Shown one piece after another: positions 41,692 through 51,243 of a DNA stretch of 64,000 nt. Origin of the DNA: DASRDE01 sp035938175 (GTDB lineage: Bacteria > Vulcanimicrobiota > Vulcanimicrobiia > Vulcanimicrobiales > Vulcanimicrobiaceae); the NCBI GenBank assembly GCA_035938175.1, contig DASZHD010000036.1, positions 1-64,000 on the forward strand, in the 5' to 3' direction. Each line of letters begins with the position of its first letter. Position 1 is the stretch's first letter. The notes below the pieces were generated by a model, which saw only the letters and a list, made by a program, of their open reading frames with translations, made no database searches and was not told where the DNA came from. A program made the position numbers and the translations under genes.

Positions 41692-41724
41692 TCTCCTAAA
41701 GAATTAAGAGACGAAGGTGCAGCA

Positions 41725-42435
41725 ATGAATTCCCGATCGATGGCCGCCGCCGCCTTGACCGCCTCGCTCCTGGCGACGGCCGGCCGCGCGCCCGCGCAGT
41801 TCGAAGACCACTCGTACACCTACAGCTCGGACCGCATGGACTGCATCCGCAGCTCCGCACAGGACGCCGACTGGCACGGACGGGATTTGGAGAACGGGCA
41901 CCTGGAACGGATCGATCTTCGGAGCGCCAACCTGCGCGGAGCAAACTTGCGAAACGCGTCGCTCTATTGCGTCGATTTTCGAAATGCCGATCTGCGGAAT
42001 GCCGATTTGCGCGGCGCACGCCTGACGGGCGTCGATATGGGCGACGCACAGTTGACGGGAGCGCGGTTTGACGGCGTTCTCTCCAAGGGCGTGGGATTGG
42101 CGGGAAGAGCGCTGACGGGTGTCGACACCGCAAACGTCCGGGCACTTCTCCACGATTGCGTGGGCTGCGATCTCGAAAGCGCGGATCTGCACGCACGCGA
42201 TTTGAGCGACCTCTCAATCACGGGGGCGGATCTGACCGGCGCGAATCTGCGGAACGCGAATTTGGAGCATACCCGCTTTACCGGCGTCGATTTTCACGAC
42301 GCTCAACTCGACGGCGCGCACTTCGACGGCACGGAATTCGTGGGATGCGACTTCGAAGGCGTGGACATGCGGCGTCTGGACACCTCGAAGATGCAGATGA
42401 CCGGCGTCGACATGAAAGGCGCGATTCTGCCGTAG
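41725..42435 (+). CDS. Secreted pentapeptide-repeat protein
   Basis: 236 residues. Signal peptide (AAAALTASLLATAGRAPAQ) then a run of A(D/N)LxX-type pentapeptides from ~residue 63 (ANLRGANLRNASLYCVDFRN), broken near 125-155 by a non-repeat part, and resuming (GANLRNANLEHTRFTGVDF). Pentapeptide proteins form right-handed quadrilateral helices. Export is inferred. GAAGGTG lies 6 bases before the ATG. Own promoter at 41663-41691. Confidence 0.85.
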   Translation: MNSRSMAAAALTASLLATAGRAPAQFEDHSYTYSSDRMDCIRSSAQDADWHGRDLENGHLERIDLRSANLRGANLRNASLYCVDFRNADLRNADLRGARLTGVDMGDAQLTGARFDGVLSKGVGLAGRALTGVDTANVRALLHDCVGCDLESADLHARDLSDLSITGADLTGANLRNANLEHTRFTGVDFHDAQLDGAHFDGTEFVGCDFEGVDMRRLDTSKMQMTGVDMKGAILP

Positions 42436-42450
42436 CAGAATTGGCCCGCA

Positions 42451-43872
42451 ATGCGGGCCGCAATCGCAGCCTTCATCGCGGCAATGAGCGCTCTCGCGCT
42501 CGTGCGATGGAATTCTTGGACGTATGGAACCGATACGGGGACCTTTGCGCAGGTCGCTCTGAACGCGTTCCACGGATTTACCGACGGCCCCGAACACGGC
42601 AGCCATTTCGGCTTTCACTGGTCGCCGATTCTTGCATTGCTCTTTCCAATCGCAGCGCTGACGCGATCGCCGTTGTCTTTGCAGATCGTCCAAGTCTTTC
42701 TGATCGCCGCGACCGCCATACCGTTATACGCCATCGTCCGCACCTATGCCGGACCTTCGTGGGCCACGCGCTGCTCGATACTCGCGCTGGTGTATCCGCC
42801 GCTGCTTTCGATAGCGTTTGAAGAATTTCACGAACTCGCGTTCTATCCCGCGATCGCGCTCGGGCTGGTGTGGGCCGCCGATCGCGCACGATGGGGATGG
42901 TTTTTTCTCTTTTCAATCGCGGCCGTGACGATCCGCGAAGACGTGTGCGCGGATCTCGTCGTCATCGGGGTGGTCTTTGCACTGATCGGACTGCTTTCGC
43001 GCAGCACCGAGGAGCGTGGACTACTCGCCGGATCGCCCCAGGAACGCGAACGCCTGACGGTCGCGGGCCTCTGGCTTGCGCTGCTCTCCGCCGCGACGCT
43101 GGCTATTTACGCGTATGTCGTCGTGCCGCATGCCGGCGGATGGAGACCGTCGCACTTCTACACGTATTCGTTCGCGAACGGTCCGCTGCAAGCGGTGCTG
43201 GCGATCTTCTCGCATCCGGCCGCCGTTATCGCCGCCGTATTCACCGTTGGCCGCCTGACGTATCTGCTCGAGGCACTTGCTCCGCTCGCATTTCTGCCGC
43301 TGCGCAGCCGCTGGTCGCTGTTATCGGTACCGGGATTTGCCGGCGTGCTGCTTGCAAGCGATTCGATCGTGTGGCGCATGGGCTTTCATTACTCGCTGCT
43401 TTGGACGCCATGGCTGCTGCTGGGCGCGATGTGGACCCTCTGTAACCTCGTCACGAGCCGGCATGAAGAATCGGCGCGCCGCTGGTGGACAACCGCAATC
43501 GCCGTCTGCATTCTAGTGTTGATATTCTTCAATCCGATGCACCCGGCGCACTATCTGCGCGCCCAGAAGTATGCCGAACCGCAGAACGCGTCGCGTGCAT
43601 TTGCTTGCGTCCCGGCAGACGCACCGCTCGTTACGCACGACGAATGGTTTGCGCATATTGCGCTTTCCCATCCGCGTTCCGCAAATTTGGACGAGCAGGC
43701 CGCACGGTTCGACGGCTATATCGTCTATACGCCGCGTTGGGAAAACGCCCACGTACAAACGGCCGTTCTGCCACAGATCGAAGCGGCGCTGCGGGCGGGC
43801 CGCTTTGTGCGAGTCTGCAGGTTCGGAGACGTCTCGGTTTTGCGCGCTACTTCGTACCGTACAGGCGAATAA
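42451..43872 (+). CDS. DUF2079 polytopic membrane protein
   Basis: 473 residues with about 10 hydrophobic spans. N-terminal YGTDTGTFAQVALNAFHGFT, GSHFGFHWSPILALLFPIAA and FEEFHELAFYPAIALGLVWA are typical of DUF2079, a family of GT-C-like membrane proteins. Function unproven. Its 3' end overlaps the convergent GGDEF-EAL gene by 26 bases. Confidence 0.85.
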   Translation: MRAAIAAFIAAMSALALVRWNSWTYGTDTGTFAQVALNAFHGFTDGPEHGSHFGFHWSPILALLFPIAALTRSPLSLQIVQVFLIAATAIPLYAIVRTYAGPSWATRCSILALVYPPLLSIAFEEFHELAFYPAIALGLVWAADRARWGWFFLFSIAAVTIREDVCADLVVIGVVFALIGLLSRSTEERGLLAGSPQERERLTVAGLWLALLSAATLAIYAYVVVPHAGGWRPSHFYTYSFANGPLQAVLAIFSHPAAVIAAVFTVGRLTYLLEALAPLAFLPLRSRWSLLSVPGFAGVLLASDSIVWRMGFHYSLLWTPWLLLGAMWTLCNLVTSRHEESARRWWTTAIAVCILVLIFFNPMHPAHYLRAQKYAEPQNASRAFACVPADAPLVTHDEWFAHIALSHPRSANLDEQAARFDGYIVYTPRWENAHVQTAVLPQIEAALRAGRFVRVCRFGDVSVLRATSYRTGE

Positions 43873-45685
43873 CGCGAGCCGCCGGCTGACGTTCTTTATT
43901 GACTTCTTCGATCGTGCGGATCAAGTCGTCTTTGCGCATCGGATGGTGGAAGAAATACCCTTGCGCGTGATCGCAATGCAACAAGCTGATGAATTCCCAT
44001 TGGGCTTCGGATTCGATGCCTTCGGCGATGACGCGCAGGCCGAGCGTTTGCCCCAAGGCCAGGATCGCTTTCACGATGCCCTGATCGTACGGATCGCGCG
44101 TAACGTCGTCGATGAAGCCTTTGTCGATTTTGATCGCCCGGACCGGAAGCTTTTTGATGTACCCGAGCGAGCTGTATCCGGTACCGAAGTCGTCGACGAC
44201 CACGTTGACGCCCATGGCGTCGATACGCGCAAGCGTGCCGAGAGCCAGGTCGTTTAGCATGACGTTCTCGGTGACTTCCACGTCGACCGCCGCAGCGGGT
44301 AAACCGGTTTCTGCGAGTACCGCGCCCAACCGCGTGAAGAAATCCGACTCGTAGAAGTCGCGCGGCGAAAGATTGATCGCAATGCGAAACTCCGGCGCCA
44401 AACTGGATCGAATTGCGGCTGCGGCCGAACACGCTTGCTGCAGCACCCAGCGGCTGATGTCGACGATGATGCCGGTCTCTTCGGCAATCGGCACGAACGC
44501 GCTCGGCAGCAGCTCGCCCAGCAGCGGGTGGCACCAGCGCAGCAGCGCTTCGGCGCCGATGATGCGCCGCGTCGCCACGTCCACGACCGGTTGATACAGC
44601 ATCGTGAGCTCGTTGCGTACCAGCGCCTGGCGAAGATCTTGTTCCAGACCCATGCGCTCCAGCACGTGCGCGTGCATCGTGCCGTCGTAGAACTTGGCAT
44701 TGTTACGCCCGGATTCTTTGGCGCGGTACATCGCCGAGTCGGCAAATGCGATGAGCTCGTCAGGCGTCTCGGCGTTTTGCGGAAAGATGCTGGTCCCTAC
44801 GCTCGCCGTAACGAACAATTCGCGGCCGTCGATATCGAACGCGTCCGCGAAGACGTTGAGCACGTCCATCGCGACGGAAGCGACGGTACGCTTGTGCTTT
44901 ATCGATTGAACCACGACGACGAATTCATCGCCGCCCGGCCGGAAGATCGTCGCCTTCGCGTCGATACGGGTCTGCAGACGCTGGGCAATGTCTTTGAGCA
45001 GCACGTCACCGGTGCGGTGTCCGAGCGTATCGTTAATCGTCTTGAAGCGGTCGACGTCGACGAACAACACCGCGAGCGATTCGTCGTTCTCCACCGCATG
45101 CGAGAGCATATCCGGCAAACGTTCCGCAAGCGCGAGGCGGTTAGGCAGACCGGTCAATGCGTCTTGGCGTGCGAGACGGGCAAACTGTTCGGCGTTCTCC
45201 CGGATCTCCGTGACGTCGAGCATCACGGCGACGGCACCGACTACTTCGCCCGTTTCATTGCGCAAAGGCTCGACGTCGCTTTGCAGCCAGCGTCCGTTTT
45301 GCCGCGACTCGTAGCGCACCGCTTCACCTTCGATCGCGCGGCGCAATGCGTCCAGCGAGGCGTGGCGATGCTCTTCATCGGGGATCAGCGTGTCGATTCC
45401 CATGCCGACCGCGTGTTCTTGCTGCAATTCCCGGTCTGCGAGCGCCGCACCGGCCATCGACGTTACTCGCATTTCGCGATCGACCGTCCAAAGCAGTGCG
45501 GGTACTTGCGAGAGCAGAAAGCGCAGCCGGCTTTCGTTTTCGCGTGAAACCGTTTGCGCGCGGCGATAATCGTCCAGTAATCTTTGCTTTTCGCGGCGCG
45601 AGCGGACATGCGAAAGATGCACGCTTACAAGAGCTGCAAACGCGAGCACCACAGCGATAATAGCCGCGATCACTCCGACTGACAT
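43847..45685 (-). CDS. PAS-GGDEF-EAL cyclic-di-GMP signalling protein
   Basis: 612 residues. N-terminal TM segment (IAAIIAVVLAFAALVSVHLS), a PAS/PAC domain (FLLSQVPALLWTVDREMRVT, ~60-180), GGDEF (FRPGGDEFVVVV) and EAL (GAEALLRWCHPLLGELL). Both catalytic motifs look intact, so it may make or break c-di-GMP; the balance cannot be told. ATG start at 45685. Confidence 0.92.
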   Translation of the reverse strand: MSVGVIAAIIAVVLAFAALVSVHLSHVRSRREKQRLLDDYRRAQTVSRENESRLRFLLSQVPALLWTVDREMRVTSMAGAALADRELQQEHAVGMGIDTLIPDEEHRHASLDALRRAIEGEAVRYESRQNGRWLQSDVEPLRNETGEVVGAVAVMLDVTEIRENAEQFARLARQDALTGLPNRLALAERLPDMLSHAVENDESLAVLFVDVDRFKTINDTLGHRTGDVLLKDIAQRLQTRIDAKATIFRPGGDEFVVVVQSIKHKRTVASVAMDVLNVFADAFDIDGRELFVTASVGTSIFPQNAETPDELIAFADSAMYRAKESGRNNAKFYDGTMHAHVLERMGLEQDLRQALVRNELTMLYQPVVDVATRRIIGAEALLRWCHPLLGELLPSAFVPIAEETGIIVDISRWVLQQACSAAAAIRSSLAPEFRIAINLSPRDFYESDFFTRLGAVLAETGLPAAAVDVEVTENVMLNDLALGTLARIDAMGVNVVVDDFGTGYSSLGYIKKLPVRAIKIDKGFIDDVTRDPYDQGIVKAILALGQTLGLRVIAEGIESEAQWEFISLLHCDHAQGYFFHHPMRKDDLIRTIEEVNKERQPAARVIRLYGTK

Positions 45686-45762
45686 CCGGCCTTGATAGTT
45701 CGCAGTCCAAGCGAGCGAAGGCTCTAAGGACGCCGTAAACGCGGAGTTAAAAGGTTGTAACG

Positions 45763-46017
45763 CTACTCGTCTTTACGATCGTGAAACGTTCCGCGCTTTG
45801 CAGATTCGTCTAATTCGAGATCTTCGAGCAGATAGTATACTATCCTACGGTCGTCAAAACCGACCTTTGCGAGCTCCCGGCCGTTGATTGTAACGACTTC
45901 GTGAATGTGTCCGGTCCGGCCGGCGTAATCGTAGTTGACGGCAGTGTACTGCGCGTCTCCCGGTTTCGGCCGAGGCGTTGCCTTCACGCCGCGCAGCGGG
46001 GTGTTGTGCCGGTGCAT
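45763..46017 (-). CDS. Small hypothetical protein (84 aa)
   Basis: 84 residues. KATPRPKPGDAQYTAVNYDY, GRTGHIHEVVTINGRELAKV, VYYLLEDLELDE. Compact beta-type pattern, probably real; no family recognised. The longer frame to 46647 is antisense to the carbonic anhydrase and not used. Divergent from that gene. Confidence 0.5.
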   Translation of the reverse strand: MHRHNTPLRGVKATPRPKPGDAQYTAVNYDYAGRTGHIHEVVTINGRELAKVGFDDRRIVYYLLEDLELDESAKRGTFHDRKDE

Positions 46018-46044
46018 GAGAATCGGCTTCGGCGGAGGATAACG

Positions 46045-46560
46045 ATGATCATTGAGTACCGCGGACGCACGCCGGTCGTGCACCCCAGCGCGTTCATAGC
46101 GCCCAATGCCGTCCTGATCGGCGATGTCGAAGTCGGCCCGGAATCCAGCATTTGGTTCGGTGCCGTCCTGCGCGGCGACAACGGCCCGATACGTGTCGGC
46201 GCCCGCACCTCGATTCAAGACAATGCCGTGCTGCACGTCAGCGAACACGGCCAAACCGTCGTCGGCGACGACGTCACGGTCGGCCACTGCGCGGTGATGG
46301 AGGACTGCGATATCCGGCGCCGCGCGCTGATCGGCAGCAACGCGGTCGTATTGGGCGGCGCGGTCGTCGGGGAAGGGTCGCTCATTGCAGCCGGAAGCGT
46401 AGTCGGCGAGCGAGCGCAAATACCGCCCGGCGTGCTGGCTGCAGGCGCTCCCGCCGCGGTGAAAAAGCCGATCGCCGGCGAAGCCGCGACGTGGATCGAG
46501 ATCAGTGCCCAGGAATACGTGCATCTTTCGCGAGCGTATATCGAGCAGGGCATAGGTTAG
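46045..46560 (+). CDS. Gamma-class carbonic anhydrase-like hexapeptide protein
   Basis: 171 residues. Left-handed beta-helix repeats: IAPNAVLIGDVEVGPESSIW, IGSNAVVLGGAVVGEGSLIA; includes VGHCAVMEDC and HVSEHG near the expected metal-binding histidines of the gamma-CA family. Housekeeping or acyltransferase-like role. GGAGG lies about 6-8 bases before the ATG. Confidence 0.85.
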   Translation: MIIEYRGRTPVVHPSAFIAPNAVLIGDVEVGPESSIWFGAVLRGDNGPIRVGARTSIQDNAVLHVSEHGQTVVGDDVTVGHCAVMEDCDIRRRALIGSNAVVLGGAVVGEGSLIAAGSVVGERAQIPPGVLAAGAPAAVKKPIAGEAATWIEISAQEYVHLSRAYIEQGIG

Positions 46561-46578
46561 CCACTCGATTTCCAGAAG

Positions 46579-48375
46579 ATGCCTGTAGTGAGCAGCGTAA
46601 ACGACTTTACAATTCGCGCGGCAACGGTCAACGGCTCGGGCAGCCAATCGGCGAATCTGGTTTTAACCAACGCCATTTTCCGCATGGGCATTCCGGTCGC
46701 GCCGAAAAACGTTTTTCCGTCGAACATCGAGGGGTTGCCGACGTGGTTCGACGTGCGGGTCTCGCCTCGCGGCTATCAGTGCCGCTCGCGCGATATCGAT
46801 ATCATGGTCGCGTTGAATCCCGCGACGTGGCACAGCGACGTACGGGACGTCAAAGCCGGCGGCGTAGTCATCCACGAGGCGGCGTATTCGGTCGGCGCCG
46901 CGGCACGCACCGATGTGACGTACTATGCGGTGCCGTTCGCAAAACTGGCCAAGGAACACGTTTCGGACGGCGCGCTGCGCAAGTATCTGACCAATATGAT
47001 TTACGTCGGCGTCGTCGCGCGTCTGCTCGGCATCGCGGAAACGCACGTGGAAGCGGCGCTGCGATCGCAGTTCAAGCGTAAACCCAAAGCTGTCGACACG
47101 AATATGGAAGCGGTTCGCCTCGGCATGCGTTATGTGGACGAAAATCTCACGAAAGCCGACACGTACGCCGTCGAGCCGATGCAGGGCAATACCGATCAGC
47201 TGCTGCTGATGGACGGAAACAGCGCGGCCGCGCTCGGCTGCGTCATGGGCGGATGCACGGTAGCCGCATGGTATCCGATTACGCCGTCGTCTTCGCTATG
47301 CGAATCGTTCATCGCGTACTGCGATCGCTATCGCACCGATCCGCAAACCGGCGAACGCCGCGCGGCGATCGTGCAAGCCGAAGACGAGCTGGCGGCGATC
47401 GGCATGGTGTTCGGTGCCGCATGGGCGGGCGCTCGGGCCATGACGTCGACGTCGGGTCCCGGTCTTTCGTTGATGGCGGAGTTTGCGGGTCTCGGCTATT
47501 ATGCGGAGATTCCGGGCGTTATTTTCGACATTCAACGCGCCGGCCCGTCGACTGGGCTTCCAACTCGAACGCTGCAGGGCGACCTAAGTTTTGCCTACAC
47601 CCTCTCGCACGGCGATACGAAGCACATCGTCCTGCTGCCGGCGACGGTTCCCGAAGCGTACGAATTTGCGATGCAGGCGTTCGACCTTGCGGACCGGTTT
47701 CAAACCCCGGTTTTCGTGCTGAGCGATTTGGATCTCGGGATGAATCTCTGGATGACCCCGCCGCTCGCGTACCCCGAAACGCCGTTCGACCGCGGAAAAG
47801 TTCTCGACGCCGACGCGCTGGTGCGCGTGCAGTCGTGGGGCCGCTATCGCGACGTCGACGGCGACGGTATTCCGTACCGCACGCTGCCCGGCACCGAGCA
47901 TCCTTCCGCGGGATACTTCACGCGCGGTTCGGGACACGACGACGAAGCGAAGTATTCCGAAAATCCGGATGTGTTCAAGAGCAATTTGGATCGCCTGGTA
48001 CGTAAGCACGAAAGCGCGCGTTTCGCCGTTCCGCAGCCGGTTATCGAAGAGCGCGGAGCGCGTATCGGCATCATCGCGTACGGGACGACGCACCACGCAA
48101 TCGTGGAGGCGCGCGATATTCTCGGCGAAAACGGCGTGGAGACCGATTATCTTCGCGTGCGAGCGCTGCCCTTCACTACCAACTTCACCACGTTTATCGA
48201 GCAGCACGATCGCGTCTACGTCGTCGAGCAAAATCGCGACGGACAATTGTTCGGGCTTCTGCGCGCGGAGCTTCCGGGTACGTTGGCCGAGCGCGTTTTC
48301 TCCATCCGTCATTACAACGGCGTACCGATCGATGCATCGGTCATCGTCGAAGAACTGCAAGGAATTCTGGTATGA
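46579..48375 (+). CDS. korA: 2-oxoacid:ferredoxin oxidoreductase, gamma-alpha fused subunit (KorA)
   Basis: 598 residues. The N-terminal ~190 residues are the gamma domain (GSGSQSANLVLTNAIFRMGI), then the alpha/pyrimidine-binding domain (AIVQAEDELAAIGMVFGAAW, STSGPGLSLMAEFAGLGYYA). With KorB it converts 2-oxoglutarate (or a similar 2-oxoacid) to the acyl-CoA with ferredoxin reduction. ATG overlaps nothing upstream; its stop overlaps korB (ATGA). Confidence 0.9.
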   Translation: MPVVSSVNDFTIRAATVNGSGSQSANLVLTNAIFRMGIPVAPKNVFPSNIEGLPTWFDVRVSPRGYQCRSRDIDIMVALNPATWHSDVRDVKAGGVVIHEAAYSVGAAARTDVTYYAVPFAKLAKEHVSDGALRKYLTNMIYVGVVARLLGIAETHVEAALRSQFKRKPKAVDTNMEAVRLGMRYVDENLTKADTYAVEPMQGNTDQLLLMDGNSAAALGCVMGGCTVAAWYPITPSSSLCESFIAYCDRYRTDPQTGERRAAIVQAEDELAAIGMVFGAAWAGARAMTSTSGPGLSLMAEFAGLGYYAEIPGVIFDIQRAGPSTGLPTRTLQGDLSFAYTLSHGDTKHIVLLPATVPEAYEFAMQAFDLADRFQTPVFVLSDLDLGMNLWMTPPLAYPETPFDRGKVLDADALVRVQSWGRYRDVDGDGIPYRTLPGTEHPSAGYFTRGSGHDDEAKYSENPDVFKSNLDRLVRKHESARFAVPQPVIEERGARIGIIAYGTTHHAIVEARDILGENGVETDYLRVRALPFTTNFTTFIEQHDRVYVVEQNRDGQLFGLLRAELPGTLAERVFSIRHYNGVPIDASVIVEELQGILV

Positions 48376-49409
48376 GCACGGACACACCATCGGCACCCGT
48401 AAACCGCTTGGGTCTAACGCGCGACGTCTATAAAGGATTAGCGAGCACGCTCTGCGCGGGATGCGGGCACAACTCGATTACGAACAACCTGATCAAGGCG
48501 CTGTACGACTACGGCGTCGATCCGTACAAACTGGCGAAGATGAGCGGCATCGGCTGCTCTTCCAAGACGCCGGCATATTTCGTGGAACGCGCGCACGGTT
48601 TCAACGGCGTGCACGGGCGTATGCCTTCGCTTGCGACGGGAGCGAAGCTCGCGAACCGCGAGCTCATGGTGCTCGGCATCAGCGGCGACGGCGATACGGC
48701 CAGCATCGGCTTGGGGCAATACTGCCATTTGATCCGCCGCAACGTCGACTGCACGTACATTATCGAGGACAACGGCTGCTACGGGCTCACCAAAGGCCAA
48801 TTTTCGGCTACCGCCGATCGCGGTTCCGTCTTGAAAAAAGGACAGGTAAACGAGTTCGAAACCATCGACGTCTGCGGTCTGGCCGTGGAGCTCGGCGCGA
48901 CGTTCGTTGCGCGCTCGTTCTCCGGCGACGGCAAACAGTTGATCCCGTTGCTGCAGGCGGCGTTTTCGCATCGCGGAATTGCCGTGCTAGACGTAATCAG
49001 CCCCTGCGTAACGTTCAACGACCACGAAGGGTCCACGAAGAGCTACGCCTACGTCAAAGAACATCACGCGATGCTGCACACGCCCGATTTCATCGTCGGA
49101 ACCCAGGAAATCACGGTCGATTACGAGCCCGGAACGGTGCAAGAGATCGTTTTCGACGACGGCAACCGCGTGCTGCTGCGTAAACTCGACGTCGATTACG
49201 ATCCGGCCGATCGCATTTCGGCGCTTCGCGTGATGCACGAGGCGCGCGACCGCGGCGAACTCGTCACCGGCCTGCTGTACGTCGACACATCCGCGCGCGA
49301 TCTGTGTACGCGCGAACGGCTTCCGGCTAAGCCTCTCGCGAAACTGGACGAAGACGAGCTGCGTCTGTCGCGCGAGCAGTGGTCGGAGCTGATGTCGAGC
49401 TTGCGCTAG
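48372..49409 (+). CDS. korB: 2-oxoacid:ferredoxin oxidoreductase beta subunit (KorB)
   Basis: 345 residues. Thiamine-pyrophosphate-binding beta subunit: TLCAGCGHNSITNNLIKALY, ISGDGDTASIGLGQYCHLIR, IIEDNGCYGLTKGQF. It works with KorA in the same operon. No ferredoxin gene is adjacent. Confidence 0.92.
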   Translation: MSTDTPSAPVNRLGLTRDVYKGLASTLCAGCGHNSITNNLIKALYDYGVDPYKLAKMSGIGCSSKTPAYFVERAHGFNGVHGRMPSLATGAKLANRELMVLGISGDGDTASIGLGQYCHLIRRNVDCTYIIEDNGCYGLTKGQFSATADRGSVLKKGQVNEFETIDVCGLAVELGATFVARSFSGDGKQLIPLLQAAFSHRGIAVLDVISPCVTFNDHEGSTKSYAYVKEHHAMLHTPDFIVGTQEITVDYEPGTVQEIVFDDGNRVLLRKLDVDYDPADRISALRVMHEARDRGELVTGLLYVDTSARDLCTRERLPAKPLAKLDEDELRLSREQWSELMSSLR

Positions 49410-49422
49410 CGGCGTAAATCGT

Positions 49423-49512
49423 TTGTCATGGTGAGGTATCGAACCACCCCGAGGAATCGAAGGGGGAAAGCGCCTCGATACCTCGGCGTGGTTCGATACC
49501 TCACCATGACAA
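49423..49512. repeat. 90-bp palindromic intergenic repeat
   Basis: Perfect 25-bp inverted arms (49423-49447 and 49488-49512), with further pairs (CCGAGG / CCTCGG and ATCGA / TCGAT) in the ~40-base middle. It lies between convergent korB and the VOC gene. This is the layout of REP/MITE-like palindromes that occur in many copies in some genomes, but copy number cannot be seen here. It could also serve as a bidirectional terminator. Confidence 0.85.
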
Positions 49513-49540
49513 GCGCGAAGCCTCGGTTCTAGTCGTGCGG

Positions 49541-49882
49541 CTATTCGCTGTAAATCTCGATCTCGTACTGATCCGGATCGAGAAAATAGAACTTGCGCTC
49601 GCCGTTCTCAGTGATCGGCTCCCCGAGAACGCGCACGTGTTGCTCGCGCAGACGCTTCGCCCATGTGTCCACTTCGGAAGCGCTTTCCACGCGAAATCCG
49701 AAATGGAATTTGCCGCGCGCGGACGGAGGATTTTCGGTGAAGGTTACTTCTAGTTCCGGCCAACGCACGCACAGATCGTCGCCGTCGCGCTCCACCGGCA
49801 ACTGAAGCACGTCGCGATAGAACCGTTCGGTTTCGCCCAGGTCGCTTACGCCAAGGCTCAGATGCGTTATGCGAATCGTCAT
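49541..49882 (-). CDS. VOC (glyoxalase-fold) protein
   Basis: 113 residues. THLSLGVSDLGETERFYRDV, LQLPVERDGDDLCVRWPELE and FLDPDQYEIEIY are typical of the vicinal-oxygen-chelate fold. It overlaps dnaB by 4 bases and is the last gene of the rpsR-rplI-lonB-dnaB unit. Confidence 0.88.
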   Translation of the reverse strand: MTIRITHLSLGVSDLGETERFYRDVLQLPVERDGDDLCVRWPELEVTFTENPPSARGKFHFGFRVESASEVDTWAKRLREQHVRVLGEPITENGERKFYFLDPDQYEIEIYSE

Positions 49883-51243
49883 GGGCGCGGATAGTGCGAC
49901 GCGTCGGCGTACGGGCGGAAGAGCGTGTATTCACGGATGAACCGCAGTTTGACGGTACCGGTAGGCCCGTTGCGGTGTTTTGCGACGATGAATTCAGTCA
50001 AGTCTGGTTCTGCCACCTCGTTATGATAGTAGCCTTCGCGGAATAAGAACGCGACCATGTCCGATTCTTGTTCCAACGAGCCGGAGTCGCGCAGATCGCT
50101 CAGCATCGGCCGTTTATCCGTGCGCGCTTCAACGCCGCGGTTCAACTGCGCGAGGGCGATGATCGGGACTTGCAGATCCTTCGCGGTCGTCTTCAACGTA
50201 CGGCAGATCTCCGAGAGTTCTTCGTTCCGGTTTGCGCCCTTGCTCAGTACTCCCGGACGAAGCAATTGCAAATAGTCGATGAACACGGCCGACAATCCAT
50301 GGCCCGATTTCAGCCGGCGGCACCGGCTGCGGATCTCCGAAACCGAGAGTCCGCCCGCGTCGTCCAGGTAGATGCCGAGTTCGTTCAACTCGCCCATCGC
50401 GTCGGAGATCTTTTCCCAGTGTTCGTTCTTGATGTTGCCGCGGCGCATGTCGTGCATGCTGATCTGCGCTTCAGCGCAAATCAGACGCTGAACGAGCTCG
50501 TCGTTGGACATTTCAAGCGAGAAAAAGGCGATTGGAGCGCTTTCTTCGCGAGCGGCGGCGACGGCCATATTTAGTGCAAAGGACGTCTTGCCCATACCGG
50601 GACGAGCCGCGACGATGATGAAATTGCCGGGCTGGAATCCCGTCGTCATCTCGTCGATATCGCTGAAACCCGCTGTGAGGCCCGTCCGGCCGCCGCGGTT
50701 GTGAAAGAGCTTGTCGATGTGTTCGAATGCGGGTTTGAGCAAACGGCTGACCGGCGTGAAATCGCCGTGAAGTTGGCGATTGCCCAGCTCGTACACCATC
50801 TGTTCGCTCTTGTCGAGCGCGCCGTCGACGTCTTCTTCTTGTTCGTACCCGAGCTGCGTTATGCGCGTTCCGGCGTGAATCAGTCCGCGAAGCACGGACT
50901 TCTCGCGCACGAGCTTCGCGTAATATGCAGCGGATGCGGCCGTTTGAACCGTATCCATCAGCGACGTCAAATACGGAAGTCCGCCGACGTTCTCTAAGTC
51001 GCCGCGCCGCTTGAGTTCTTCCGCGACCGTGATTTTATCGAGCGGTTCGCCGCGATCGTACAAATGCTGCAGCACGGCGAAGATCGATTCGTGCACGTGC
51101 GCATAGAAATCGTCGGGGCGCACGATCTCGCTGACGATGCCCATGATCTCGCGATCGACGAGTACCGACCCGATGAGTGCCATTTCCGCCTCGAGGTTTT
51201 GCGGCGGTATACGATCGACTACGGCAAGGCTGGGTATGCTCAT
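49879..51243 (-). CDS. dnaB: Replicative DNA helicase DnaB
   Basis: 454 residues. N-terminal PPQNLEAEMALIGSVLVDRE and the RecA-like helicase domain with Walker A (AARPGMGKT, 212-220) and FIDYLQLLRPG. Unwinds DNA at the fork. It overlaps lonB by 4 bases and VOC by 4; ribosomal genes lie upstream. The dnaB-rplI link is common in bacteria. Confidence 0.95.
   Translation of the reverse strand: MSIPSLAVVDRIPPQNLEAEMALIGSVLVDREIMGIVSEIVRPDDFYAHVHESIFAVLQHLYDRGEPLDKITVAEELKRRGDLENVGGLPYLTSLMDTVQTAASAAYYAKLVREKSVLRGLIHAGTRITQLGYEQEEDVDGALDKSEQMVYELGNRQLHGDFTPVSRLLKPAFEHIDKLFHNRGGRTGLTAGFSDIDEMTTGFQPGNFIIVAARPGMGKTSFALNMAVAAAREESAPIAFFSLEMSNDELVQRLICAEAQISMHDMRRGNIKNEHWEKISDAMGELNELGIYLDDAGGLSVSEIRSRCRRLKSGHGLSAVFIDYLQLLRPGVLSKGANRNEELSEICRTLKTTAKDLQVPIIALAQLNRGVEARTDKRPMLSDLRDSGSLEQESDMVAFLFREGYYHNEVAEPDLTEFIVAKHRNGPTGTVKLRFIREYTLFRPYADASHYPRP

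Noticed and set aside
45763..46647. 294-aa minus-strand frame
   Set aside because: All but its last 84 residues are antisense to the carbonic anhydrase gene; only the 84-aa part is retained.
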